Below, piece after piece: positions 41,336 to 49,192 of a stretch of 64,000 nucleotides of DNA (its first letter is position 1; the number at the start of each line of letters is the position of its first letter). The stretch covers positions 1 through 64,000 of the forward strand of contig NZ_JZEX01000179.1 in NCBI RefSeq assembly GCF_000969415.1, in the 5' to 3' direction. The translations under genes were made by a program, and so were the position numbers. A model generated the notes under the pieces. That model was not told the origin of the DNA and did no database searches. It worked only from the letters and a program-made list of their open reading frames with translations. Origin of the DNA: Devosia geojensis (lineage in GTDB: Bacteria > Pseudomonadota > Alphaproteobacteria > Rhizobiales > Devosiaceae).

Positions 41336-43243
41336 CTATTGCTGGCCGGTCGGCTCGATCCGGACGACCGTCTGCTTGAACGAGCTCCACCAGGTGTAGG
41401 GGGTGGCGTAGAAGTTGTCCTGCTTGGGGAAGTTCGTCCAATAGGTGCTGTTGGTCGGGATGGTGGTGGGGATGTTCATCAGATTGATCATCTGCATGTC
41501 TTCCACCAGGTAGCGGGCGATCTGCCGGCCGTTCTCGATGAACTCGGGCGCGTTCGTCTCGAGGCTGGCGCTCTCGGCCACGAGATCGAAGATCCGCTCG
41601 TCGGTGATGCGCATGTAGTTGCCCGAAAGCTGGTCGGTTGAATCGGCCGGCTGCACGTTGTTGGGGGTGAACTGGCGCCAGGAATTCTGCCAGTTCGAGT
41701 TGTAGGTGCACGAGTTCGACCAGTTGAGCTGCAGCTCGTTGCGCGAGTTGGTGTTCTGGACGGTGGTGAATTCGCCATTGTCCACCTGGCGGGCGCTGAC
41801 GTTGAACCCGGCCTGCCGCCAGCTGTCGGCGATGGAAAAGCCTATGCGCTGCATCACCTTGTTCCAGTCGCCGGGGATGACGAGCTCGAAGGTCCAGGGC
41901 GAGCCGTCCGGCAGGGCGAAGTAGCCGTCCGCCCCTTTGACCATGCCGACCGACTCGAGGAGGCTGGCGGCCTGCTCGGGATCGTGCTTCCACCAGCCCA
42001 TGCCGAAGCCGTCGCGGATGGCATCGCCTGAGGGCAGCTGCGAGGCATCGACGCCCTGGGCGGCCAGGGTCTCGGCGAGCTCGGCCCCGAAGTTCGGGTT
42101 GAAGGGTTTGTAACCGTCGGCGAGGGTCAGCTCCTCGAGGAACGAACGCAGCTCATCATAGTAGAGCGGCCCGGTGATGGGCGTATCGGCGAGCGGCAGG
42201 GCGCCGGCCTTGAACTGCCCGCTCATGGCGCTGATGCCGACCTGCTGTAGGTTGACCGTCAGCGCCAGGGCCCAGCGCACCTCCGGCATGTCGAACGGCG
42301 CCTTCTGGCCGTTGATGTAGATGCCGTAGGAGCAGGCATCGTTCATGTCGTGGTAGGGGAAGGTCGGCGAGAAGGTCTCGATATTGGGATTGCGCGCCTT
42401 GGCGGCATCGATGCTGTCCGGGCTCATGAAGGTGTCGACGTCGTACTGGTTCTGTACGAACGCCAGCGCGCGCGTCTCCTCGGTGCCGAAGTCCTTGTAG
42501 AGGATGTATCTGGGCTTGGGTTCGCCGAGATTGCCCCAGCCGGAGCGCTCCCAGTCCTCGCGCAGCTCCCAGAGCTGCCAGAAGCCGTTGGGGTCGAACT
42601 CGCGGATCTTGTAAGGCCCGAGCGTTACCGCCGGCGCGTTCTGGAAGGTGACGACCTCGTCGCCCAGCGGCTCGAAGATATGCTTGGGCACGATGTTGAA
42701 CTGGGAGCCCCAGGTATAGACGCCCAGGACCGTGGTGAAATCGTAAGCCGGGCGGACCGTCTCGATCTCGAAGGTATAGTCGTCGACCTTATTCCAGCTC
42801 TTGACGTAGTTGGTGACGGTCGCAACGTTTGTCAGCTGCTCGCGGTATTTGAACGCGGTCTCGAGGGTGTAGATCACGTCGTCGGCGGTGAACTCGACGC
42901 CGTCGCTCCAGTAGACGCCCTCGCGCAGCTTGACGCGGAATTGGGTGCGCTCATCGTTGAGGACTTCCGGGAAGCCATCGGCGAGCTCGGGATAGGATTC
43001 GCCGGTGGCGGTGTCCATCTCCCAGAGGAAGCTCCAGCCGAGCTCGCGGAAGCCGCGCCAGATGGCGTAGGAATTGAGCGGGTTCTGTGCCGAAGGGTTG
43101 GCGGAACGCCCGTCGAACGCCTGGACGATCAAAGTCTCGCTGCGGGGCGTGCCGACGTCGGTCATCGCCCCCTGCGCAAAGCCGGTAGTGGTCATCAGGG
43201 CACCCAGGACGGGCGCCAGCAGGTATCGGCCGAGCCGTGCCAT
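41336..43243 (-). CDS. Family-5 solute-binding protein (DppA/OppA type)
   Basis: The 635-residue protein has a signal peptide (about 1-24, ending in TGFAQG) and the family-5 binding-protein fold: ERTQFRVKLREGVYWSDGVEFTADDVIY (about 95-125) is a hallmark. This family binds peptides but also oligosaccharides; the longer length compared with DppA (about 535) and the hydrolase genes in the same operon favour an oligosaccharide. AAGGAGG precedes the ATG at 43243. It is the first gene of a seven-gene operon: binding protein, DppB, DppC, DppD, DppF, hydrolase B, hydrolase A. Confidence 0.9.
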   Translation of the reverse strand: MARLGRYLLAPVLGALMTTTGFAQGAMTDVGTPRSETLIVQAFDGRSANPSAQNPLNSYAIWRGFRELGWSFLWEMDTATGESYPELADGFPEVLNDERTQFRVKLREGVYWSDGVEFTADDVIYTLETAFKYREQLTNVATVTNYVKSWNKVDDYTFEIETVRPAYDFTTVLGVYTWGSQFNIVPKHIFEPLGDEVVTFQNAPAVTLGPYKIREFDPNGFWQLWELREDWERSGWGNLGEPKPRYILYKDFGTEETRALAFVQNQYDVDTFMSPDSIDAAKARNPNIETFSPTFPYHDMNDACSYGIYINGQKAPFDMPEVRWALALTVNLQQVGISAMSGQFKAGALPLADTPITGPLYYDELRSFLEELTLADGYKPFNPNFGAELAETLAAQGVDASQLPSGDAIRDGFGMGWWKHDPEQAASLLESVGMVKGADGYFALPDGSPWTFELVIPGDWNKVMQRIGFSIADSWRQAGFNVSARQVDNGEFTTVQNTNSRNELQLNWSNSCTYNSNWQNSWRQFTPNNVQPADSTDQLSGNYMRITDERIFDLVAESASLETNAPEFIENGRQIARYLVEDMQMINLMNIPTTIPTNSTYWTNFPKQDNFYATPYTWWSSFKQTVVRIEPTGQQ

Positions 43244-43536
43244 TGTTGTCTCCTCCTTGAATGGCCGTGCGCCGCATGCGGCAGCCGACCAGATCCGGGC
43301 GGATTTCGAGGACTGACGAGCCGGAAGGCGACCATGCCGGTTCAGCCCCGCCGTTCGGCCAGGCATATCCGGTCTTTTGCGGCAACCTCCCGCAGATCCC
43401 ACGCGCACACCCGTGGCGCGCTTCGCAAGTTAGTTTTCGTTTTCTTGCGATTTCTAACGAATATGAGCGAAAGAATTCGGTGTCAATGGCTCTCGCAAGC
43501 CAAGTGCCACGATTCGATAAAAAACGAAGGGGCCGA
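43244..43536 (-). promoter_or_regulatory. Promoter region of the oligosaccharide importer operon
   Basis: The 293-base gap upstream of the binding-protein gene holds no gene. On the reverse strand, TCGCAAGAAAACGAAAA (43450-43434) resembles the motif repeated upstream of the transketolase operon, and CGAAAGAATTCGG (forward, 43469-43481) is a weaker copy. These are candidate sites for the DeoR-type regulator encoded immediately beyond. Confidence 0.5.
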
Positions 43537-44367
43537 TTAGCCGGCGACGATGACCTCGACGCCGCGCCGCTCGAACTCGGCCCGGTCGGCATCGGAAATG
43601 CCGTCGTCGGTGATAAGCGTATGGACGATCTCCACACCGCCGAGGGCCGAGAAGGACACCCGCCCGATCTTGGTGGAATCAGCCAGGAGATAGACGTGCG
43701 AGGCGGCCTTGACCATGGCGCGCTTGACATAGATGTCGCCGATGGCCGGATAGGTGAGCCCCGCCTCGAACGAGACGCCGGCGGTCGCCAGGAACAGTTT
43801 CTCGGCATAGATGCCGACGAAGAAATCGGCGGACTTCTCCCCGCTCAGCGACAAGGTCGGCGCCTTGAATTGACCGGCGGGCATGTGCACCGTATTGGTG
43901 GGCATGGCCCCCAGGATCAGGGCGATGTTGAGCGCGTTGGTGATGATGTTGAGGTCGTGCCGGGCCTTGAGATTCTCGGCAAACTGGGTGGCGGTGGTGC
44001 CGGAATCGATGATGATCGTTTCGTGATCGCCGACGAGCGCGGCGGCGGCCTCGCCGATCTTGCGCTTCTTGTCCATGTTCTGCACGTGCTGCAGCGTCAT
44101 GGACTGCACCTGCTGCGGCACGGACTTGAGGTAGGCCCCGCCGTGCTCGCGCGTGATGTAGCCATCGGCATCGAGGCGCTCGAGATCCTGGCGGATCGTC
44201 GCTTCCGAGACGGCAAAGGCGGCCGAAAGGTCACGCACGCGCGCGCTCCCCTCCTCCTGCAGCCACTCGAGGATCTTCATGCGCCGCGGTTCGGCAAGAA
44301 GCTGCTGCCGGCCGCCGTCGGCGGCGATCCGCTCGCGCACGGCTCTGGACATCCTGGGTTTCTGCAT
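43537..44367 (-). CDS. DeoR-family transcriptional regulator
   Basis: The 276-residue protein has an N-terminal DeoR-type helix-turn-helix (RRMKILEWLQEEGSARVRDL then AFAVSEATIRQDLERLDADG, about 28-70) and a sugar-phosphate-isomerase-like sensor domain with IIDSGTTATQFAENL and YAEKLFLATAGVSFEAGLT. Such proteins usually repress sugar operons until a phosphorylated intermediate binds. GGGGGAGC lies just before the ATG at 44367; upstream codons lack a site. It lies between two putative target operons, the oligosaccharide importer (reverse) and the transketolase operon (forward), and shared motifs occur in front of both. Confidence 0.9.
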   Translation of the reverse strand: MQKPRMSRAVRERIAADGGRQQLLAEPRRMKILEWLQEEGSARVRDLSAAFAVSEATIRQDLERLDADGYITREHGGAYLKSVPQQVQSMTLQHVQNMDKKRKIGEAAAALVGDHETIIIDSGTTATQFAENLKARHDLNIITNALNIALILGAMPTNTVHMPAGQFKAPTLSLSGEKSADFFVGIYAEKLFLATAGVSFEAGLTYPAIGDIYVKRAMVKAASHVYLLADSTKIGRVSFSALGGVEIVHTLITDDGISDADRAEFERRGVEVIVAG

Positions 44368-44504
44368 CGCTCCCCCGCTTCCTTGCGCAAGCCCCGGCAG
44401 ATCAGGCGACCTAGACACCGCAGTACCGCCAATCCGCCGCTTCCTGTTTGTCACCGCAGCCTGCGGAACGCAACAGGGTCAGCCAGGCCGACACCAAAGC
44501 CGAT

Positions 44505-44522
44505 CGCAAGAAAACCGCATAA
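44505..44522 (+). promoter_or_regulatory. DeoR operator candidate, copy 1
   Basis: CGCAAGAAAACCGCATAA is repeated 40 bases downstream as CGAAAGAAAAACGCATTA, with three differences in 18 bases. The spacing is close to four helical turns, so both copies lie on one DNA face, as is common for a multimeric repressor. Confidence 0.5.
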
Positions 44523-44544
44523 ATCGAAATTTTTCCGTATTGCG

Positions 44545-44562
44545 CGAAAGAAAAACGCATTA
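44545..44562 (+). promoter_or_regulatory. DeoR operator candidate, copy 2
   Basis: CGAAAGAAAAACGCATTA is the second copy of the motif at 44505-44522. It shares CGMAAGAAAA with the sequence TCGCAAGAAAACGAAAA on the reverse strand at 43450-43434, upstream of the oligosaccharide importer. Confidence 0.5.
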
Positions 44563-44735
44563 TAGCTTCTCGGCAAACGAGACGGCACGGGCATTCCGAC
44601 GTCGTGCGCGAGGAGAACAGCTTTCCGCGAGGGCACCGCCGCCATGGCGGCCTGGTGCCGCCGGCGAGCCAGCCGATCCCGGCACGCGTATGACGAAGCG
44701 AAGTCGGAGCCCTGCGATTGCCCCGGGAGGCCAGA

Positions 44736-45584
44736 TTGTCATCGTCCGCACCGGCCCATCACATGCAGACCAACGACCTCGTCTCGGCCATCCGCGCCAA
44801 GGCGCTATGGATACGCCGGCGCAGCTTCCAGATGGTCTATGAGGCCCAACAAGGTCATCCGGGAGGCGACTTCAGCGCCGCCGATATCCTGGCAACGCTC
44901 TATTTCGGCGTGCTGAGATTCGATCCCACCCGACCAAACGACCCGGCGCGCGACCGGTTCGTCATGAGCAAGGGGCACTGCACCGGCGCGTTCTATTCGG
45001 TGCTGGCGGCGGCGGGATACTTTCCGGAAGCGGAACTTTCGACCTACATGCTGCCGCTGTCACGGCTCAACGGCCACCCCAACCGCAACTACTTGCCCGG
45101 CGTCGAGACCAATACCGGGCCGCTCGGCCACGGCCTGCCGGTCGCCACCGGCATCGCCATCGCCGGCCAGATCGACGGAGCCGACTTCCGCACGTTCGTT
45201 CTGACCGGAGACGGCGAGTTGCAGGAGGGCAGCAACTGGGAGGCGGCCCTGACCGCCGCGCACCGCAAGCTCGAGAACCTCACCCTGATCATCGATCGCA
45301 ACCGCCTGCAGCAGGGCGCGCGCACCGAGGAAACCGCCTCGCTCGACCCGCTGGACGACAAATGGCGGGCATTCGGCTGGCACGTGGAGATCGTCGACGG
45401 GCACGATCACGCCCGGCTGCTCGACATCCTGTCGGTCAGCCCCAAAGGGCGGGGCAAGCCGCTCTGCGTCATCGCCAATACGTTCAAGGGCAAGGGGGTG
45501 AGCTTCATGCACGACAATGTCGCCTGGCATCACGGCGTGCCCAACAAGGAACAGTACGAACAAGCCATGGCAGAACTGGTCTGA
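44736..45584 (+). CDS. Transketolase N-terminal subunit (candidate apulose-4-phosphate transketolase)
   Basis: The 282-residue protein is the ThDP-binding half of a split transketolase: AQQGHPGGDFSAADIL, then LGHGLPVATGIAIAGQ and the ThDP motif starting GDGELQEGSNWEAAL and ending IIDRN. In the apiose pathway, a two-subunit transketolase converts D-apulose 4-phosphate and glyceraldehyde 3-phosphate to xylulose 5-phosphate and DHAP. The downstream kinase and isomerase genes make this the best reading here; a general or xylulose-specific role is the alternative. I chose the TTG at 44736 because GGGAGG lies five bases upstream; the ATG at 44763 has no such site. Confidence 0.82.
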   Translation: MSSSAPAHHMQTNDLVSAIRAKALWIRRRSFQMVYEAQQGHPGGDFSAADILATLYFGVLRFDPTRPNDPARDRFVMSKGHCTGAFYSVLAAAGYFPEAELSTYMLPLSRLNGHPNRNYLPGVETNTGPLGHGLPVATGIAIAGQIDGADFRTFVLTGDGELQEGSNWEAALTAAHRKLENLTLIIDRNRLQQGARTEETASLDPLDDKWRAFGWHVEIVDGHDHARLLDILSVSPKGRGKPLCVIANTFKGKGVSFMHDNVAWHHGVPNKEQYEQAMAELV

Positions 45585-46543
45585 TGAGCGCAGCAGTCCC
45601 GACACCCAGCGGTTATTTCGACTGCCGCGACAGCTTTGCCAACGTCATCGAGACGCTCGCCGAGGCCGACCCGCGCATCGTGACCGTCGTCAGCGACAGC
45701 GTCGGCTCGTCCAAGCTCACGGGATTTCGCAAGAAGTTCCCCGAGCGCATGGTCAACGTCGGCATCGCCGAGCAGGTGCTGGTGGCGGTCGGCGCGGGGC
45801 TCGCCAATGGCGGCAAAGTGCCGTTCGTTTCGGCGGCGTCGTGCTTTCTCACGGGCCGGGCATTGGAGCAGGTGAAGGCGGACGTCGCCTATTCCAACGT
45901 CAACGTCAAGCTCATCGGCCAGTCGAGCGGTGTCGCCTATGGCGAGCTCGGGCCAACGCACCATTCGATCGAGGACATGGCCTGGCTGCGCCCGCTCTCG
46001 AATCTCACCGTCATCGTGCCCTCGGACCCATGGGAGACGGCGGAAGCGGTGCGGTTCGCGGCACGGCACGAAGGCCCGGTGTTCATCCGCGTCAGCCGCA
46101 TGCCCGTGCCGGCGCTCGAGCGCAAGAATCCGGTCTTCACCGTCGGCAAGGCCGAGGTGCTGCGCGAGGGCGGCGACATCGCGATCATCGCCAACGGTGT
46201 GATGGTGCACCGGGCGCTCGCCGCGGCGGCGGCATTGGCCGGCGAAGGCATCGAGGCGCGCGTCGTCAACATGTCGAGCATCAATCCGCTCGACGAGGAG
46301 GCCATTCTGGCAGCAGCCAAAACCGGCGCGGTGGTCACCGCCGAGGAGCACTCGGTGCGCGGCGGGCTCGGCGGCGCGGTCGCCGAGGTGCTGGCGACGC
46401 ACCGGCCGGTGCCGATGAGCATCCTCGGCTTCCCGGGCTTCGTGCCGACGGGTTCGGCCGAATGGCTGCTCGAGCATTTCGGTTTGACGCCTGCTGGCAT
46501 CGCCGAGGCGGCGCGCAGGACGCTGGCGCGCAAGGCCCAATAG
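45584..46543 (+). CDS. Transketolase C-terminal subunit
   Basis: The 319-residue protein carries the pyrimidine-binding and C-terminal domains: MVNVGIAEQVLVAVGAGLAN holds the catalytic Glu, YGELGPTHHSIEDMAWLR lies in the substrate loop, and EEHSVRGGLGGAVAEVL in the last domain. The ATG shares one base with the previous stop (TGATG), so the two subunits are made together. The complex should use ThDP and Mg in the cytosol. The next gene starts directly after its stop. Confidence 0.88.
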   Translation: MSAAVPTPSGYFDCRDSFANVIETLAEADPRIVTVVSDSVGSSKLTGFRKKFPERMVNVGIAEQVLVAVGAGLANGGKVPFVSAASCFLTGRALEQVKADVAYSNVNVKLIGQSSGVAYGELGPTHHSIEDMAWLRPLSNLTVIVPSDPWETAEAVRFAARHEGPVFIRVSRMPVPALERKNPVFTVGKAEVLREGGDIAIIANGVMVHRALAAAAALAGEGIEARVVNMSSINPLDEEAILAAAKTGAVVTAEEHSVRGGLGGAVAEVLATHRPVPMSILGFPGFVPTGSAEWLLEHFGLTPAGIAEAARRTLARKAQ

Positions 46544-48010
46544 ATGACCGCGCCGCTCGTTCTCGCCATCGACCAGGGCACGACCAACACCAAAGCGCTG
46601 CTGGTTTCGCCCGACGGGCGGATCGTCGCGCAGGCAAGCGTGCCCAACGCGGTCGACTATCCCCGTCCCGGCTGGGCGGAGCAATCGGGCGAGAAACTCT
46701 GGCAGGGCGTGCGCGCAGCGATCGAGGCGGCGGTCGGCCGGGCCGGCGGCGCGGAGGAGATCGTTGCCCTTGCCATCTCCAACCAGCGCGAATCCGTGCT
46801 GGTCTGGGATGCGGCAACGGGCGAGCCGATCGGCCCCTGCATCATCTGGCAATGCCGGCGCACGGCAGAGGTGTGCGCGCAGCTGCAGGCGGCCGGCCAT
46901 GCCGACCTGATCGCGGTGCGCACGGGCCTCGGGCTCGATCCGCTTTTTCCCGCTGCCAAGATCGCCTGGCTGATCGATGCCGTGCCCGGCGCGCGGCAGC
47001 GGGCCGAGCGCGGGGAGCTGCGCGCCGGCACGGTCGACACCTGGCTCCTCTGGAAACTAACGGACGGCGCGCTGCACGCCACCGACCACTCCAACGCCTC
47101 GCGCACCCAGCTTTTCGACATCGGGCGCCTCGCCTGGGACGCGGAGCTCGCCGAACTCTTCCGCGTGCCGATGCCGCTGCTGGCACAGGTGCATCCCTCC
47201 AATACCCGGTTCGGCAAGGTCGCAGCCGGCACGACTGCCCTGCCGGCGGGCATACCCATCCACGCCATGATCGGCGACTCGCATGCCGCACTCTACGGCC
47301 ATGGCGTACGCTCGCCGGGCACCGTCAAGGCGACCTACGGCACCGGCACCTCGCTGATGACGCTGACGCCGGGCAAGGTGCGCTCGCGCCACGGGCTTTC
47401 GGCGACCATCGCCTGGAGCACGCCGGCGGGTGCCGTGCATGCGCTCGAAGGCAACATATCGGTCTCGGGCCAGGCAGCGCAGTTCATGGCCGAACTTCTC
47501 GGCCTTACCGATGCGAATGCGGTCGCAACGCTTGCCCAGACGGCCATCGACACGCAGGGCGTCACCTTCGTTCCTGCCCTTGTCGGGCTCGGCGCGCCGC
47601 ATTGGCGCAGCGACGCGCGCGGCACCATCACAGGCATGTCGCTGACGACAAAGCCCGCCCACTTCGCCCGCGCCGCGCTCGAGGCCATCGCCTTCCAGGT
47701 CGCGGACGTGTTTACGGCGATGGAAAAGGACCTCGGTGCCGAGCTCGCCGGGCTTTCGGCCGACGGCGGCGCCTCGCAGAACGCCATGCTGATGCAGTTC
47801 CAGGCCGATCTTCTCGATCGGCCCGTCACGGCAAGCGCGGCGCCCGAGGTCAGCGCGCTGGGCGCCGCTGCCCTTGCCTTCGACGGGCTCGGCATCGCGA
47901 CACAGTTTTCCGACGGCGGCACCCGCTTCTCGCCGGCGATCGATCCGGCGGCGCGCGCCGCACATCTCGAGCGCTGGCAGGCCGCCGTCCGGCAGACCTT
48001 GACGACATAA
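46544..48010 (+). CDS. FGGY-family sugar kinase (candidate D-apulose kinase)
   Basis: The 488-residue protein is a two-domain FGGY kinase: AIDQGTTNTKALLVSPDGRI (about 9-28) is the phosphate loop, GPCIIWQCRRT a substrate-side segment, and GDSHAALYGHG includes the catalytic Asp that corresponds to GDQQAAL of glycerol kinase. YGTGTSLM and ADGGASQNAMLMQFQADLL complete the ATP side. It resembles glycerol and xylulose kinases, but the neighbours (split transketolase, sugar isomerase) favour a ketopentose-like substrate such as D-apulose. It starts immediately after the transketolase stop. Confidence 0.85.
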   Translation: MTAPLVLAIDQGTTNTKALLVSPDGRIVAQASVPNAVDYPRPGWAEQSGEKLWQGVRAAIEAAVGRAGGAEEIVALAISNQRESVLVWDAATGEPIGPCIIWQCRRTAEVCAQLQAAGHADLIAVRTGLGLDPLFPAAKIAWLIDAVPGARQRAERGELRAGTVDTWLLWKLTDGALHATDHSNASRTQLFDIGRLAWDAELAELFRVPMPLLAQVHPSNTRFGKVAAGTTALPAGIPIHAMIGDSHAALYGHGVRSPGTVKATYGTGTSLMTLTPGKVRSRHGLSATIAWSTPAGAVHALEGNISVSGQAAQFMAELLGLTDANAVATLAQTAIDTQGVTFVPALVGLGAPHWRSDARGTITGMSLTTKPAHFARAALEAIAFQVADVFTAMEKDLGAELAGLSADGGASQNAMLMQFQADLLDRPVTASAAPEVSALGAAALAFDGLGIATQFSDGGTRFSPAIDPAARAAHLERWQAAVRQTLTT

Positions 48011-48037
48011 CGCACAACGCATTTCAGGGAGGAAGCA

Positions 48038-49018
48038 ATGAGCACACAGCGTTTCGGCGCCGGCATCTGGCACTTCGCCACCTATGTCGACCGCTACGCC
48101 ACCGACGGCTACGGAGAGCCGAGGAGCGTCATCGAGGCCATCGATCTCGCGGGCAAGGTTCGCGACCTCTCGGTCGTCGACATCAACTATCCCTTCTTCG
48201 GCGGCGATTTCACCAACGAGGAAATCAAGGCGGCGCTCGATCGCAACAAGCTCGGCGTCATCGGCGTCACACCCGAGATCTATACCCGCGAGTTCCGCAA
48301 GGGCGCCTTCACCAACCCCGATCCCGGCATCCGCCGGCGCGCGCACAAACTCATCAGCGAGGCGTGCGATGTCGTGCGCTTCTTCAAAGCCGACTACGTC
48401 AAGCTCTGGCCCGGCCAGGACGGCTGGGACTACCCCTTCCAGGTCGACCACGGCGCGCTCTGGAAGCATTCGCTCGACGGCGTCGGGCAGCTTGCGAGCG
48501 AAAACCCGGACTTGAAGTTCGTCATCGAATACAAGCCGCGTGAGCCGCGCGTGCACATGAGCTTCGATTCGCTTTCGAGGACGCTCCTCGGCATCGAGAA
48601 GATCGGCCTGCCCAATGTCGGCATCCTCTTGGACTTCGGCCATGCGCTCTTCGGCGGGGAATCGGCGGCCGATTCGGCCCAGATGGCCATCGACTACGGC
48701 CGGCTCTTCGGCATGGACGTCAACGACAACTTCCGTTCCTGGGACGACGATCTTGTCGCCGGCAGCCTCCATCCCATCGAGCTCTTCGAATTCTTCTATG
48801 TATTGAGGAAGAACAAGTGGGCGGGCGTCTGGCAGCTCGACCAGTTCCCGTTCCGCGAGGACAGCGTCGAGACCGCCAACCACGCCATCGACTTCCTCAA
48901 GGCCGCCGCGCGCGGGCTCGACGCCCTCGACATCGACGCCTTGAAGGAAGCCCAGGCGCGCCACGACGCCATCGGTGCGTTGAAGATCGCCCAGAAGGCG
49001 CTGTTCGGCGCGTTCTGA
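48038..49018 (+). CDS. TIM-barrel sugar isomerase (candidate D-apiose isomerase)
   Basis: The 326-residue protein is of the xylose-isomerase-like TIM-barrel superfamily, close in style to the Pseudomonas-type L-rhamnose isomerase. Candidate metal ligands are E in [11 protein letters not shown] in [15 protein letters not shown] in [14 protein letters not shown] and D in [10 protein letters not shown], in the correct order for this fold. AGGGAGGAAG precedes the ATG at 48038. It would convert an aldose to the ketose used by the FGGY kinase upstream. With the kinase and transketolase subunits this completes a D-apiose route; the assignment of apiose is inference. Confidence 0.78.
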   Translation: MSTQRFGAGIWHFATYVDRYATDGYGEPRSVIEAIDLAGKVRDLSVVDINYPFFGGDFTNEEIKAALDRNKLGVIGVTPEIYTREFRKGAFTNPDPGIRRRAHKLISEACDVVRFFKADYVKLWPGQDGWDYPFQVDHGALWKHSLDGVGQLASENPDLKFVIEYKPREPRVHMSFDSLSRTLLGIEKIGLPNVGILLDFGHALFGGESAADSAQMAIDYGRLFGMDVNDNFRSWDDDLVAGSLHPIELFEFFYVLRKNKWAGVWQLDQFPFREDSVETANHAIDFLKAAARGLDALDIDALKEAQARHDAIGALKIAQKALFGAF

Positions 49019-49029
49019 CCTGCACACTC

Positions 49030-49061
49030 GAGCTGCACGGACCGGCCGGTCCGTGCAGCTC
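49030..49061. terminator. Perfect 32-base palindrome after the isomerase gene
   Basis: Bases 49030-49061 (starting GAGCTGCACGGACCGG) form an uninterrupted palindrome centred at 49045/49046, 12 bases after the isomerase stop. It can fold into a long hairpin and probably ends the transketolase operon, although no T-run follows. It is 132 bases before the LacI gene and could instead be a dimer-binding site. Confidence 0.5.
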
Positions 49062-49192
49062 CGCGAGCATTGCCTCAGGAAACACAACGCACTGGCGCCC
49101 TCGGACTTCGTCAGATACTGCCTATCCTGCGACCAGCCGGAATGCTCGGAACCTCGAGTCCCGGCGTGAACACCGGGGCTCGACGGACAGGC

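Larger units (their letters stand above)
44368..44735. promoter_or_regulatory. Divergent control region of DeoR and transketolase operon
   Basis: The 368 bases between the DeoR start and the transketolase start hold no convincing gene. Near the middle is a direct repeat of an 18-base motif (44505-44522 and 44545-44562) in a locally A+T-richer stretch (44515-44580). This is the natural place for the promoter of the transketolase operon and for the DeoR operator. Confidence 0.55.

Noticed and set aside
44451-44842. Small open frames in the DeoR-transketolase gap
   Set aside because: They lack ribosome sites and recognisable sequence; the stretch is better explained as a control region.
46544-48010. 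Glycerol kinase
   Set aside because: Phosphate-loop and GDSHAAL motifs fit FGGY kinases in general, but there is no glycerol gene nearby and the operon holds transketolase subunits and a sugar isomerase.
45517-48543. Forward frame of 1008 residues overlapping the transketolase and kinase genes
   Set aside because: It is in a different frame from recognisable ThDP and FGGY motifs and is rich in Arg, Gly and Ala without domains.
49031-49060. Possible attachment site or integrase target
   Set aside because: No integrase, tRNA or direct repeat is nearby; a hairpin/terminator is the simpler reading.
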